35,075 nucleotides of DNA, taken from NCBI GenBank assembly GCA_024642605.1, contig JAHEAT010000005.1:1-35075 (forward strand), in the 5' to 3' direction. The stretch is from Microbacteriaceae bacterium. GTDB taxonomy: Bacteria > Actinomycetota > Actinomycetes > Actinomycetales > Microbacteriaceae. Position numbers and translations under genes: made by a program. Shown piece after piece: positions 1 to 8,494 of this stretch (positions are counted from its first letter, which is position 1; every line of letters starts with the position of its first letter). The notes under the pieces are model-generated. The model worked only from the letters and a program-made list of their open reading frames with translations, searched no databases and was not told the DNA's origin.

Positions 1-4
1 TAAA

Positions 5-34
5 AGAAAACCCAGCCGTGGAGGGCTGGGTTTT
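5..34 (-). terminator. Intrinsic terminator after tRNA-Tyr
   Basis: Perfect 11-bp inverted repeat: AAAACCCAGCC at 7-17 pairs with GGCTGGGTTTT at 24-34 around a 6-nt loop. Read on the minus strand it begins just after the tRNA-Tyr 3' end and closes with a U-rich tract. The A/T ends make it potentially bidirectional. Confidence 0.85.
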
Positions 35-36
35 CG

Positions 37-118
37 TGGCTAGTGAGGGATTCGAACCCCCGAAGGCTGAGCCGGCTGATTTACAGTCAGATCCCTTTGG
101 CCGCTTGGGTAACTAGCC
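37..118 (-). tRNA. tRNA-Tyr (anticodon GUA)
   Basis: On the minus strand the 7-bp acceptor stem GGCTAGT/ACTAGCC is formed by 112-118 and 38-44, with discriminator A at 37. The anticodon loop reads CTGTAAA, giving anticodon GUA (tyrosine). The T arm with GGTTCGAATCC is intact. The length of about 82 nt with a long variable arm fits bacterial class II tRNA-Tyr. CCA is not encoded (the next bases are CGA), so it must be added after transcription. A possible -10 (TATCCT) lies at 156-151 on the minus strand. Confidence 0.96.
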
Positions 119-217
119 TTGCCGCCCGGTTGAACCGAACGAACTAGACAAGGATACAAGAAGTTATCCCCAGTTGCGAACTCGGGGGTTGGGGAAACTG
201 GGATCTGCAAGTAGATT

Positions 218-240
218 TGTAAACCTATTCACCGTTTACA
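218..240. promoter_or_regulatory. Putative LacI-family operator upstream of the regulator gene
   Basis: TGTAAAC at 218-224 and GTTTACA at 234-240 form a perfect 7-bp inverted repeat with a 9-nt spacer, ending 19 nt before the start of the LacI-family gene. TGTAAAC/GTTTACA are standard half-sites of this family, but the usual operator joins them directly or with a central CG. The 9-nt spacing is therefore unusual, and the repeat could be two separate half-sites. Autoregulation is inferred. Confidence 0.6.
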
Positions 241-259
241 GAAATTTGCAGGTTTTTAC

Positions 260-1288
260 ATGGTCGGTATTGAAGAAGTTGCAGAGCTAGCCGGGGTCTC
301 TACCGCTACTGTCTCTCGTGCGCTTCGCGGCAAAGAGCATGTGAGCGAAAAGGCCCGCAAGAAGGTTCAAGCGGCGGCCAAAGAACTGGGCTACGTGGCC
401 TCATCGTCGGCATCAACCCTGGCATCCGGTCGTACCATGAACATCGGTGTTGTGCTTCCATGGATTGACCGATGGTTCTTCTCGGTGATTCTTGAGTCAA
501 TCGAAACGGCCTTAATTGAGCGGGGTTACGACCTAACGCTTTACAACTTGAGCGGTGGTTTGCAGCAAAGAGATCGCATCTTTAACGAACTTTTGCTTCG
601 TAAGCGAGTTGATGGGGTGCTCGCGGTTGACGTGAACCCAAATTCCGAAGAGTTGGCCAACCTAAACCGCATGAAGAAACCCATCGTTGGAATCGGTGGG
701 CCAATCAAGGGGGCGCGCTCAATCGGTATCGATGACGCGGCTGCCGGAAAACTTGCGGTAGACCACCTAATCGGCCTGGGTCACACACGCATCGGCATGA
801 TCGGTGGTTTGCCAGACCAAGACCTCGAGTTTGGGCACCCAGACTTACGATTTAACGGTTACGTGGAAGCGATGAAGGCGGCCGGTCTGCCGCTTTCAGA
901 CCGGTGGGTTTCCAAGTCTGACTTCACTATCGAAGGCGCTTACCGAGCTGCAAAGCAGCTGCTCGGTGAGCCGCACGATCGACCAACCGCAATCTTCTGC
1001 GCATCAGATGAAATGGGATTCGGCACCATCATGGCCGCGAAAGACCTTGGTCTCGAGGTGCCAAAAGACGTATCGGTCATCGGTGTCGACGACCACAGCA
1101 TGAGCCCGTTCTTCGACCTGAGCACAATCTCGCAACGTACCCGCGAACAAGGCACAGAGGCGGTTCGAGTTCTGCTCGACATCCTTGCAGAACCAGACAT
1201 GGAGAAACACGCCAACATCGATGAAGCTCGAACTTGGCCGGTGCAGCTCATCGTGCGTGGCAGCACTGCCAAGCACTCCGGCCGATAG
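260..1288 (+). CDS. LacI/GalR-family transcriptional regulator
   Basis: The 342-residue protein has a classic N-terminal LacI helix-turn-helix (residues about 4-24, with VAELAGVSTATVSRAL), a hinge around 47-58 and a periplasmic-binding-protein-like effector domain over the rest. The start ATG gives MVGIEEVAELAG, the typical N-terminus of the family, so a longer start is unlikely. Such proteins bind palindromic operators as dimers and release them on binding a sugar or sugar phosphate. The effector cannot be read from the sequence. A GH36 alpha-galactosidase and an MFS transporter lie 0.6 kb downstream on the other strand, so an alpha-galactoside or galactose is a reasonable guess. An inverted repeat at 218-240 suggests autoregulation. 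No matching site precedes the alpha-galactosidase gene, so control of that gene is unproven. Confidence 0.95.
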   Translation: MVGIEEVAELAGVSTATVSRALRGKEHVSEKARKKVQAAAKELGYVASSSASTLASGRTMNIGVVLPWIDRWFFSVILESIETALIERGYDLTLYNLSGGLQQRDRIFNELLLRKRVDGVLAVDVNPNSEELANLNRMKKPIVGIGGPIKGARSIGIDDAAAGKLAVDHLIGLGHTRIGMIGGLPDQDLEFGHPDLRFNGYVEAMKAAGLPLSDRWVSKSDFTIEGAYRAAKQLLGEPHDRPTAIFCASDEMGFGTIMAAKDLGLEVPKDVSVIGVDDHSMSPFFDLSTISQRTREQGTEAVRVLLDILAEPDMEKHANIDEARTWPVQLIVRGSTAKHSGR

Positions 1289-1289
1289 G

Positions 1290-1295
1290 TAAACT
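1290..1295 (+). promoter_or_regulatory. -10 box of leaderless yajQ promoter
   Basis: TAAACT lies 6 nt before the yajQ ATG (1302), placing the predicted transcription start at the start codon. No Shine-Dalgarno sequence is present. The box follows the lacI-family stop codon directly. Confidence 0.65.
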
Positions 1296-1301
1296 TGCCG
1301 C

Positions 1302-1790
1302 ATGGCTGATTCATCATTCGACATCGTTTCCAAAGTAGACAAAATGGAAGCAGACAACGCGCTGCACCAGGCACAAAAAGAAATCGAACAGCGCTACGAC
1401 TTCAAGGGTGTTGGTGCCTCGGTTGACTGGTCTGGAGAAAAACTTCTAATGAAGGCCAGCAGCGAAGAGCGAGTGCGAGCTGTGCTCGACGTATTGCAGT
1501 CGAAGCTTGTAAAGCGCGGCATCTCACTAAAGAGCTTGGATGCTGGCGAGCCTTTTGCTTCGGGCAAGGAATACCGAATCGAAGCGTCGCTCAAAAACGG
1601 CATTGAGCAAGAGAACGCAAAGAAGATCAGCAAGATTATTCGCGAAGAAGGCCCGAAGTCGGTGAAGTCGCAGATTCAGGGTGACGAACTTCGTGTAACC
1701 AGCAAGAGCCGAGATGACCTTCAAGAGGTTATGGCATTGCTTAGATCGAGTGACCTGCCGATCGACGTGCAGTTCACCAACTACCGCTAA
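1302..1790 (+). CDS. yajQ: YajQ family nucleotide-binding protein (UPF0234)
   Basis: The 162-residue product matches the YajQ family over its full length. It starts with MADSSFDIVSKVDKME, has the typical HQAQKEIEQRYDFKG segment, and ends with the family's DLPIDVQFTNYR. YajQ proteins are small cytosolic two-domain alpha/beta proteins that bind nucleotides, and some homologues bind cyclic di-GMP and act with transcription factors. The role in actinobacteria is not established. The gene lies 13 nt after the LacI-family gene but has its own predicted leaderless promoter, so co-transcription is optional. It converges on the MFS gene across a 56-nt gap in which I see no clear terminator. Confidence 0.93.
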   Translation: MADSSFDIVSKVDKMEADNALHQAQKEIEQRYDFKGVGASVDWSGEKLLMKASSEERVRAVLDVLQSKLVKRGISLKSLDAGEPFASGKEYRIEASLKNGIEQENAKKISKIIREEGPKSVKSQIQGDELRVTSKSRDDLQEVMALLRSSDLPIDVQFTNYR

Positions 1791-1846
1791 AACTAAGCCT
1801 TCAAACCCACGCCACCGCTCCCCCGTGAGGTGTTCTGCGGCTGGCT

Positions 1847-3112
1847 TTATTCTGGAATGCCGGCGATTGGTCCAGTTGCCGGGTATGCCTCCAGCTGCTC
1901 GGCCTTGATGCGCTTCGAGTGTTTGGCAACATAGGCCGAGATGAGACCGGCGACAAAGAACGAAACCAACGGAAAGATCATCGCGTTGACGAGCCCGACG
2001 TTTTTAGCCAAGCCACCCATAGCCGCTTTGGCAATCATTACCAACACTGCGTTGGCAAAACTCATTCGTGACAGCGCCTGTGCGGTTGAAAGCCCACGAG
2101 TATCGCCGGCTGCGCTGTAGAACGAAGGCACCATCGATGCCATGCCCAAACCTGCAACCGCGTAGCAAATGACTTGCAGAATTAGTGCAAGATTTACATC
2201 AGATTGTGCAAATGCGGTTGCAAAAACAACTCCGGCAGCCATGAATACAGAGCCGACGATGCCGCCCCAGGCCGACATAGCGCTGAAGTGCATACGCTTG
2301 GTTACCCAACTCGAGCCGAAGCGACCGATGATCATGGCGGTTACAAAAACCGTGTAAGGAATCGCACCGCGACTCGGGTCGAGGCCGAGAACGTTGTCGC
2401 TAAAGACAGCGCTCCAGTCCATCATGACGAGCTCGGGCCACATGCCGGCAAAGAGGCCGAGAGAGAGCAGCCAAAGGTAGCTCGGGGTCTTAGCCCACGA
2501 AACGCCTTTGTCGACCTTGGCCTCTCTTGAATGCCCTTCCTCTTCGTTAGAAAGCAGAAAGCGAGTTGCGAAAAGAAAGGCGACTAGGCACGCCGAAGGC
2601 ACGATGATTAGGTGCAACCAGAGCGGGAGCACGGTAGCAAGCCAGCCACTGAGCGCGGCTGAGACTGCCGCACCAATCGACCAAGCGCCGTGTAGAGAAC
2701 CAAGCATTACTTTGCCAAGACGTTTTTGCAGTTTTACAGCCTGACCGTTCAGCGCGATGTTGAACATGCTGTAAATGAAAGACTGGGCAAACAAAACAAA
2801 GAAGAACAGCACGGCATTGGTTACAAAACCTTGGGCCGCAATGACCAGCACAACCAGAACGGTCGAGGCCTTCATCACTGGAGTATTGCCGAAGCGCACC
2901 ACGAGCTTGTTGGTGCTCACCAGCGCCAAGAACGAGCCGACGCCTGATAACCCGATGATGGTTCCCCAACCGAAGAAGTCGACATTGATTTGCTTGATGA
3001 GTTCAGGAATTCGGGGCAGAGTAGTGATCGCAACAATTCCCTGAATGAAAAAGATTGCAAGAAGAGCAAGGCGAGCGCTCTTGAGGCGCTCTTGACTAAG
3101 TTTTGGGGGCAT
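1847..3112 (-). CDS. MFS transporter, YbjJ-like
   Basis: The 421-residue protein has about twelve hydrophobic segments in two bundles, with a long charged loop in the middle (about residues 190-205, NEEEGHSREAKVDKG). The segment GSLHGAWSIGAAVSA in the first half resembles the YbjJ/FucP-like branch of the major facilitator superfamily. The substrate cannot be read from sequence. Its ATG directly abuts the alpha-galactosidase stop codon (3113-3115), so the two are translationally coupled. This suggests import of an alpha-galactoside or export of a related sugar, by context only. It is the last gene of the minus-strand run starting at menG. Confidence 0.88.
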   Translation of the reverse strand: MPPKLSQERLKSARLALLAIFFIQGIVAITTLPRIPELIKQINVDFFGWGTIIGLSGVGSFLALVSTNKLVVRFGNTPVMKASTVLVVLVIAAQGFVTNAVLFFFVLFAQSFIYSMFNIALNGQAVKLQKRLGKVMLGSLHGAWSIGAAVSAALSGWLATVLPLWLHLIIVPSACLVAFLFATRFLLSNEEEGHSREAKVDKGVSWAKTPSYLWLLSLGLFAGMWPELVMMDWSAVFSDNVLGLDPSRGAIPYTVFVTAMIIGRFGSSWVTKRMHFSAMSAWGGIVGSVFMAAGVVFATAFAQSDVNLALILQVICYAVAGLGMASMVPSFYSAAGDTRGLSTAQALSRMSFANAVLVMIAKAAMGGLAKNVGLVNAMIFPLVSFFVAGLISAYVAKHSKRIKAEQLEAYPATGPIAGIPE

Positions 3113-5224
3113 CTAGACGCGCTCAGCCTCGATGAGAATCGCCTGCTCTGGGCGAAGAACCGGTGCCTTTAGCCCCACTCGATCGAGAAGTGCACCAGAT
3201 ATCACAACGCCACCGGTCCACTTTGGTCCGGCAATCTGGGTGTAGCCAGGCGCGCCGGCGGGTTCAACCGTTCTAACCCGATAGTTCGCGGCTGGGTCGA
3301 GGCCAACCAAACGAATGTTGTTCGGGCGGCTGAACTGCGAAGGCTTGAGTGCGACGTAAGCGTAGAGAGCTTGCGCGGCATCCGAGGAAACAACGCCGTG
3401 AGTCCACGACGCATCGTCAGACTGGTCGACGCGAACCGTGCGACCCGAGTGAAGCAAGCCTCGCTTCGACTTGTAGTAGTCGATGAACCCAGTCAGCGCG
3501 GTCTTCTCTTCTTCGGTTGCGCTGGTGAGATCCCATTCGAGACCAGCGTGACCCCAAAGGGCAGTTGCCGCTCTAAACGAAACCGACAGCGTGCGGCCGG
3601 TTGAGTGAGCCTTGGTTGGCCCAATGTGCGTGCCGAGCATCTCGGGCGGAATCACGATTGAAGTGTGACGTTGAATGTATTGACGCTCTAGAGCATCGTT
3701 ATTGTCGCTGGTCCAGAAGCGGTCGGCGTGCTGAATCATTTCGACATCGATGCGGCCACCACCCGATGCGCAGCTCTCGATTTCAAGCCCCGGATGCGCG
3801 GCTTTGAGCGCATCAAACATGCGGTAGATCGCCTGCGTCTGCTTTCGAACCGCTGGCTTGCCGAGGTGGGCGGCTTCGGTGAGAACTCGGTTGTGGTCCC
3901 ACTTGATGTACGCGATTTCGTATTCACTGAGAATCGCATCGGTCTGCTCGTAGACGTGGGCAAAGGCACCTGGGTGTGAAAGGTCTAGCACCTGCTGCAT
4001 ACGAAACTCTGGAGGGGTGCGCCCACCAGCGTGCAGAATCCACTCGGGATGCGCGCGGTAAAGGTCGCTGTCGGCATTCACCATTTCGCCCTCGAACCAC
4101 AGGCCAAACTCCATGCCGCGCGAACGCACGACGTCGACCAGCGGGTGGAGGCCATTTGGCCAGACATCTGAGCTGACTACCCAGTCGCCCAGCCCGGCGT
4201 TGTCACTTCGACGAGCGCCAAACCAACCGTCGTCGAGAACGAAGCGTTCGACACCAATCTTCTGCGCCTCGTCTGCAAGCGCGGTTAGTTTTTGCAGGTC
4301 GTGATCGAAGTAAACCGCTTCCCAAACATTTAGCGTTACCGGTCTTGGGCGAACGTTGGTTGGGTGGTTGCTGCGAGCACGGATGCTTTCGTGAAAACGT
4401 GCACTCGCACCATCGATGCCAGCGTTTGAATAGACAGCCCAAACAGTTGGTGCTTGGTAGGTTTCGTTCGAACCCAGCACGACTTCGCCAGGAAGTAGGA
4501 GTTCACCCGCGCCGAGGCTAGTGCGGCCGATCGGTGTGCGCTCAACTAAGTGGCGGTTGTTGCCACTCCATGCAAGTGAGAGCCCCCAAGCCTCGCCGGC
4601 CTGAAACCCCGCCCCAGCGGTCAGAGCAAACTGAACCAGCGTGTAGTCGTGTCCGGTGCGACCTTCGCGGCCTTCGCGGCTCCAGAGGCCGGTTTGAATT
4701 TCTCTGCGTTGCAAGTGGCGTTCGCTAAGCCAGCGGCCAGTGAAATCGAGTGACTCAGAAACGTAGTCTGCAACCGGAAGGAAAGTGGTTAGTGCTTCGA
4801 GGTTGAAATCGACAATCGAAAGATTGGTAACCGATTGGCTGACCTTTAAGACCCCGGCTAGGTCTAGCTCGAATTTGGCGCACACCTCAAGTGCGGCCTC
4901 GGCGTCGACCGAGCAGAATTCGATTGAGAATTCGTCGTGCTGCTTGGTTTTGCGAAGTTCAAACTTCTGAGTGAAGTCCGCGCCGGCACGTGAACCAACG
5001 ATGGTCGGCCGACTCAAGTATCCGCGCGAGTTTTCGCGCCAGACGCCAATAATCTGCGGTTCGTCGAAATCGCACGGCGGAGTCGTTTCTAACTGAGTCT
5101 CGAGCAGAGCAGAGGTGTCGACGACATCGCCAACTTCACTGCCCCAGTAGAGGATGTTAGGAGTATTTGCCGAGGTGTCGAAGATTACCGATACACCGGC
5201 GCGACGAAGATGAAATTGAGCCAT
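3113..5224 (-). CDS. Alpha-galactosidase, glycoside hydrolase family 36
   Basis: The 703-residue protein has the full GH36 layout: an N-terminal beta-supersandwich (about 1-290), a TIM barrel (about 295-620) and a C-terminal beta domain. Visible signature motifs are WEAVYFDH (301-308), LDDGWF (330-335), GLWFEGEMVN (374-383), IKWDHNR with the likely nucleophile D443, ESCASGGGRID (483-493), and WTSDNND with the likely acid/base D507. It hydrolyses terminal alpha-1,6-galactosides such as melibiose and raffinose. No signal peptide is present, so it is cytoplasmic and needs substrate uptake; the abutting MFS gene could provide that. The gene starts 9 nt after fprA ends, with no room for its own promoter or operator. 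A carbohydrate catabolic gene is therefore tied to a housekeeping redox/quinone operon unless a promoter lies within fprA. Confidence 0.94.
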   Translation of the reverse strand: MAQFHLRRAGVSVIFDTSANTPNILYWGSEVGDVVDTSALLETQLETTPPCDFDEPQIIGVWRENSRGYLSRPTIVGSRAGADFTQKFELRKTKQHDEFSIEFCSVDAEAALEVCAKFELDLAGVLKVSQSVTNLSIVDFNLEALTTFLPVADYVSESLDFTGRWLSERHLQRREIQTGLWSREGREGRTGHDYTLVQFALTAGAGFQAGEAWGLSLAWSGNNRHLVERTPIGRTSLGAGELLLPGEVVLGSNETYQAPTVWAVYSNAGIDGASARFHESIRARSNHPTNVRPRPVTLNVWEAVYFDHDLQKLTALADEAQKIGVERFVLDDGWFGARRSDNAGLGDWVVSSDVWPNGLHPLVDVVRSRGMEFGLWFEGEMVNADSDLYRAHPEWILHAGGRTPPEFRMQQVLDLSHPGAFAHVYEQTDAILSEYEIAYIKWDHNRVLTEAAHLGKPAVRKQTQAIYRMFDALKAAHPGLEIESCASGGGRIDVEMIQHADRFWTSDNNDALERQYIQRHTSIVIPPEMLGTHIGPTKAHSTGRTLSVSFRAATALWGHAGLEWDLTSATEEEKTALTGFIDYYKSKRGLLHSGRTVRVDQSDDASWTHGVVSSDAAQALYAYVALKPSQFSRPNNIRLVGLDPAANYRVRTVEPAGAPGYTQIAGPKWTGGVVISGALLDRVGLKAPVLRPEQAILIEAERV

Positions 5225-5233
5225 GAAAGAAAT

Positions 5234-6589
5234 TTAGCCCTTCGCGGCTTTCAAGAAGTCATCACGTTCGACAAGTTTGATGCGCTCTCGACCTTCGGCC
5301 TCGCCGAGTTCACGCTCTCGGTGGTCGATTTGCAACCAGTTTGCCCAATCGATGTAAGCCACGCCTCGCTCTTGCAGCAAAGTTTCAACAGCGCTTTCAT
5401 CGGCCACGCTCGGCTGCCACCAGTTTTCACGGTCGGCAATCAGATTGTTGATGGTCTCTAGAGCATCGCTCTTAGTGTGGCCGATGAGGCCAACGGGGCC
5501 GCGCTTAATCCAACCGGTTGCGTAAACCCCGTGCTGAACCGATCCGTCGGCGGCAACTACGCGGCCACCCTGGTTAGGTATAACGCCCGTGGCAGCATCA
5601 AAGGGAATTTCGGCGAGTGGCGAGCCGAAGTAACCAACGGCACGGTAGAAAGCCTGAACCGGAATCTCTCGAATTTCACCAGTCGGCACTACCCCACCAC
5701 GGCCATCGAGCTTGGTTCGTTCGATGCGCAGCGCCGAAACCTTGCCGTCTTCACCGATCAGCTCGACCGGGCTCGAGAAGAAGTGCAGGTGCAAACGACG
5801 CGGTGCCCCCGTGTTCTGTGGTTCTTCGCGCAAACCCTCGAGCGTGTTCACCATCACGCGGGTTTGGTTGTTGGTGTCGATGGCTTCTTGCGAACCTTCG
5901 TCGTATTGGAAATCTTCGTCGTAAACGATGGTGTCGACGCCCTCAATGTGAGTCGCCTCGCGAAGTTCGAGTGGTGTGAACTTAACCTGCGCTGGGCCAC
6001 GACGACCGAACACATGCACATCGGTAACCGGTGAAGCCTTAAGACCTTCGTAAACATTCGCTGGAATGTCGGTTGCCAACATGTCTTGCGGGTGCTTCAC
6101 CAGAACGCGAGCCACGTCGAGCGCCACGTTTCCGTTACCAATCACGGCAATCTCGCGCGCGTTGAGCGGCCATTCGCGCGGAAAGTCTGGGTGAGCGTCG
6201 TACCAGTTGACGAAATCGGCAGCTCCGTACGAGCCATCCAAGTCGATGCCAGGAATGTTGAGCGATGCGTCGCGAATGGCACCGGTTGCAAAGATCACGG
6301 CGTTGTAGTGCTGCTTAAGGTCTTCGAGGGTGATGTCTTTTCCGTATTCAACATTTCCAAAAAATCTGATGTCGCCGCGGTCGAGAACCTCATAGAGCGC
6401 ACGGATGATCCCCTTGATGCGCGGGTGGTCTGGCGCAACGCCGTAGCGCACCAAACCGTAGGGTGCTGGTAGCAGGTCGAACAGGTCGATCGATACTTCG
6501 AAATCGCGCAGTTCCGACTTGATTAGCAAGTCGGCAGCGTAGATGCCAGCTGGTCCGGCGCCTACGATTGCGAGTCGCAACTTAGACAT
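5234..6589 (-). CDS. fprA: Ferredoxin/flavodoxin-NADP+ reductase, FprA (adrenodoxin reductase) type
   Basis: The 451-residue protein matches the adrenodoxin-reductase/FprA family in length and motifs. It has an FAD-binding GAGPAGIYAAD (10-20), YGLVRYGVAPDHP (44-56), an NADP-binding GNGNVALDVARV (151-162), RRGPAQVKFT (196-205, arginines for the NADP 2'-phosphate) and ATGWIKRGPVG (357-367) near the flavin. It moves electrons between NADPH and ferredoxins. An AGAAGG Shine-Dalgarno precedes the ATG. It lies 9 nt after the prenyl synthase gene in an operon with menG, which places an NADPH-ferredoxin link beside quinone synthesis. The partner ferredoxin is not in this window. Confidence 0.94.
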   Translation of the reverse strand: MSKLRLAIVGAGPAGIYAADLLIKSELRDFEVSIDLFDLLPAPYGLVRYGVAPDHPRIKGIIRALYEVLDRGDIRFFGNVEYGKDITLEDLKQHYNAVIFATGAIRDASLNIPGIDLDGSYGAADFVNWYDAHPDFPREWPLNAREIAVIGNGNVALDVARVLVKHPQDMLATDIPANVYEGLKASPVTDVHVFGRRGPAQVKFTPLELREATHIEGVDTIVYDEDFQYDEGSQEAIDTNNQTRVMVNTLEGLREEPQNTGAPRRLHLHFFSSPVELIGEDGKVSALRIERTKLDGRGGVVPTGEIREIPVQAFYRAVGYFGSPLAEIPFDAATGVIPNQGGRVVAADGSVQHGVYATGWIKRGPVGLIGHTKSDALETINNLIADRENWWQPSVADESAVETLLQERGVAYIDWANWLQIDHRERELGEAEGRERIKLVERDDFLKAAKG

Positions 6590-6598
6590 TGGTTCCTT

Positions 6599-7606
6599 CT
6601 AGTTGGAGCGGTCAACAACCGCTTCGGCAAAGTTGCGCAGGGCAGCTTTGACCGCGCTTTCGGGTAGTGGTGCAAGGTCTTCAATGGCGGCATCGGCCCA
6701 GCGCTTTGCCTCTTGGTAGGCCGCCTCTGCTACGGGATGCTTGCGCAATCGCGCAACGGCTTCTGCAAGTTTGGCGTCGTCTTCAAGACCTGAGTCGATG
6801 AACTCAACAAGCGCGGCAGCTTCGGCATCGGTCGCGGCTTCGGTGCGCAATAAAAGCATCGGCAGCGTGGGAACACCGGCGCGAAGGTCGGTTCCCGGAG
6901 TCTTACCCGAGGCGCCTTCTTCGGCGATGTCAATCACGTCGTCGATGAGCTGAAAGGCAACACCGATTTTTTCACCGTAGTTTGTAAGCGGCTGCAAGTA
7001 CTCGTCTGGAGCATCTGCAAACATCGCACCTAGTTGAGCCGACGCTGCAATTAGAGAGCCGGTCTTGTCGGCCAAGACCTTGATGTAGTGCGCGGTTGCA
7101 TCCTCGCCATTTTGCGGGCCAACGGTTTCGTGCAACTGACCCAGGCAGAGGCGTTCAAAGGTGTCGGCCTGCAGCGTCAGAGCCTTTTCGCCGAGGCGAG
7201 AGACGATCTGCGATGCTCGTGCAAAAAGTAGGTCGCCGGTGAGAATCGCTACCGAGTTGCCCCAAATTTGGTGAGCGGTTGCAACGCCTCGTCGGGTTGG
7301 TGCGTCGTCCATGACGTCGTCGTGATACAGCGTGGCTAAGTGGGTGAGTTCAACCACTACAGCCGCATCGATAACCGAAGCCGCATCGGCATTGCCCAGC
7401 TCGGCGGTTAGCAAAACCAAAACTGGTCGAATGCGCTTGCCACCGGCCTCGACTAGATGGCGCGCAGTTACGGCAGCGATTGGGTCGGTGTGTTCGGTTG
7501 CCTTGAGCAGTGCATCCTCGACCTTTTCGAGCCCCGCTTCGATGTGCTGCAGCAGTGCGCGGTCGGCGACCTTGCGCATCTGCTTAGGCAGTGCAACTCG
7601 CGACAT
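6599..7606 (-). CDS. Long-chain trans-polyprenyl diphosphate synthase (menaquinone side chain)
   Basis: The 335-residue protein carries the isoprenyl synthase signatures: GGKRIRP (55-61), the first aspartate-rich motif HDDVMDD (95-101) followed by RRG, and the second motif LIDDVID (220-226). Position -5 from the first motif is Ala91, a small residue, as expected for long-chain products. It condenses isopentenyl diphosphate onto an allylic primer, and product length cannot be fixed by eye (hepta- to nonaprenyl). The ATG overlaps the menG stop (TAATG), so it is translationally coupled to menG. It is expected to supply the tail used by MenA encoded at 13.0-14.0 kb. Confidence 0.94.
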   Translation of the reverse strand: MSRVALPKQMRKVADRALLQHIEAGLEKVEDALLKATEHTDPIAAVTARHLVEAGGKRIRPVLVLLTAELGNADAASVIDAAVVVELTHLATLYHDDVMDDAPTRRGVATAHQIWGNSVAILTGDLLFARASQIVSRLGEKALTLQADTFERLCLGQLHETVGPQNGEDATAHYIKVLADKTGSLIAASAQLGAMFADAPDEYLQPLTNYGEKIGVAFQLIDDVIDIAEEGASGKTPGTDLRAGVPTLPMLLLRTEAATDAEAAALVEFIDSGLEDDAKLAEAVARLRKHPVAEAAYQEAKRWADAAIEDLAPLPESAVKAALRNFAEAVVDRSN

Positions 7607-8325
7607 TAGCTGGCCCCGTTCGAAGATTTGGCAAGCGGCTTGAAGCCCTTGTGAATTGCAACAATTCCGAGTGAAAGATTTTTGTATGTGACGTTTTCAA
7701 ACCCTGCCGCGTTAATTTTTGCAGCGAGTTCTAGCTGACCAGGCCATGCCTCGATCGACTCGGCTAGGTAGGCGTAGGCCTCGGGAGTTTTTGACGCCAG
7801 GCTCGAGAACAGCGGAAGAATTCGCTTTAGGTAGAAACCGTAGAACGGCTTGAAGATGGGGTTGGTCACCTTGGAAAACTCGCAAACCACGATGCGGCCG
7901 CCCGGCTTGGTAACTCGGTACATCTGAGCGAGTGCCGCCTTGACATCCACGACGTTTCTAAGGCCGAAAGAGATTGTGGTGGCATCGAACTCTTCGTTGC
8001 CAAAGGGAAGCTTGGTTGCATCGGCAAAAACAAACTCGATTTCGGGGTGACGCTTGCGGCCCTCGGCCAGCATTCCCTCGCTAAAGTCGCCGGCCACGAG
8101 GCGAATGCCTTCTCCGGCAAAAGCTGCGGTAGACGATCCGGTTCCGGCTGCTAAATCTAGGATGCTCTGCCCGGCACGCGGCTCAACGGCTTTGCGAACA
8201 ACGCCACGCCACAGACGTGACTGGCCAAACGAAAGTAGATCGTTGGTGATGTCGTAGGTGGCTGCAACTTGGTCAAACATGGCAGCAACTTGGGCTGGCT
8301 GTTTGGTGAGGTCGGCTTTAGACAC
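7606..8325 (-). CDS. menG: Demethylmenaquinone methyltransferase
   Basis: The 239-residue SAM-dependent methyltransferase has the UbiE/MenG signatures: YDITNDLLSFGQ (24-35), SAM-binding ILDLAAGTG (55-63), and RVTKPGGRIVVCEFS (137-151), plus FGLRNV (120-125). It catalyses the last step of menaquinone synthesis, C-methylation of demethylmenaquinone. The start is GTG at 8325, chosen because TAGACT lies exactly 6 nt upstream, predicting a leaderless mRNA. It heads an operon with the prenyl synthase, fprA, alpha-galactosidase and MFS genes. In a menaquinone-only actinobacterium UbiE naming would be misleading, as there is no ubiquinone pathway here. Confidence 0.95.
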   Translation of the reverse strand: MSKADLTKQPAQVAAMFDQVAATYDITNDLLSFGQSRLWRGVVRKAVEPRAGQSILDLAAGTGSSTAAFAGEGIRLVAGDFSEGMLAEGRKRHPEIEFVFADATKLPFGNEEFDATTISFGLRNVVDVKAALAQMYRVTKPGGRIVVCEFSKVTNPIFKPFYGFYLKRILPLFSSLASKTPEAYAYLAESIEAWPGQLELAAKINAAGFENVTYKNLSLGIVAIHKGFKPLAKSSNGAS

Positions 8326-8331
8326 TGGACA

Positions 8332-8337
8332 AGTCTA
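8332..8337 (-). promoter_or_regulatory. -10 box of leaderless menG operon promoter
   Basis: TAGACT on the minus strand, 6 nt upstream of the menG GTG start. It is the only clear promoter for the five-gene run down to 1847. Confidence 0.65.
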
Positions 8338-8340
8338 CCT

Positions 8341-8478
8341 TTGCAGGATTGTTGATTCTCGGGTGAGTTTTGCGTTCGGGTGTGGCGCAAAAGGGTTTTC
8401 TGCTTGCGCAAGCAACGAGAATCTGCAACCTCGCTCGCTAGATGCGCATTCCCCAAAATGCACTTCGCTTTTGCAAAA
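8341..8478. other. Palindrome-rich intergenic element, possible structured RNA
   Basis: This gene-free stretch holds nested inverted repeats. GATTCTCG (8354-8361) pairs with CGAGAATC (8416-8423), an outer stem that TTGCA (8341-8345) with TGCAA can extend across a bulge. TTTTGCG (8368-8374) pairs with CGCAAAA (8386-8392). TGCTTGCGCAAGCA (8401-8414) is a perfect 14-bp palindrome. GCGCAA (8385-8390) can instead pair with TTGCGC (8404-8409), excluding those inner hairpins. GCATT/AATGC (8446-8461) and TTTTGCAAAA follow. A terminator-like hairpin lies at 8495-8531. The order fits a plus-strand small RNA or protein-binding sites; I recognise no known family. Confidence 0.35.
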
Positions 8479-8494
8479 ATCTCGTGCTCCGAAC

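Noticed and set aside
5477..6034. 185-residue plus-strand frame inside fprA
   Set aside because: It is antisense to a well-conserved FprA and resembles no protein family.
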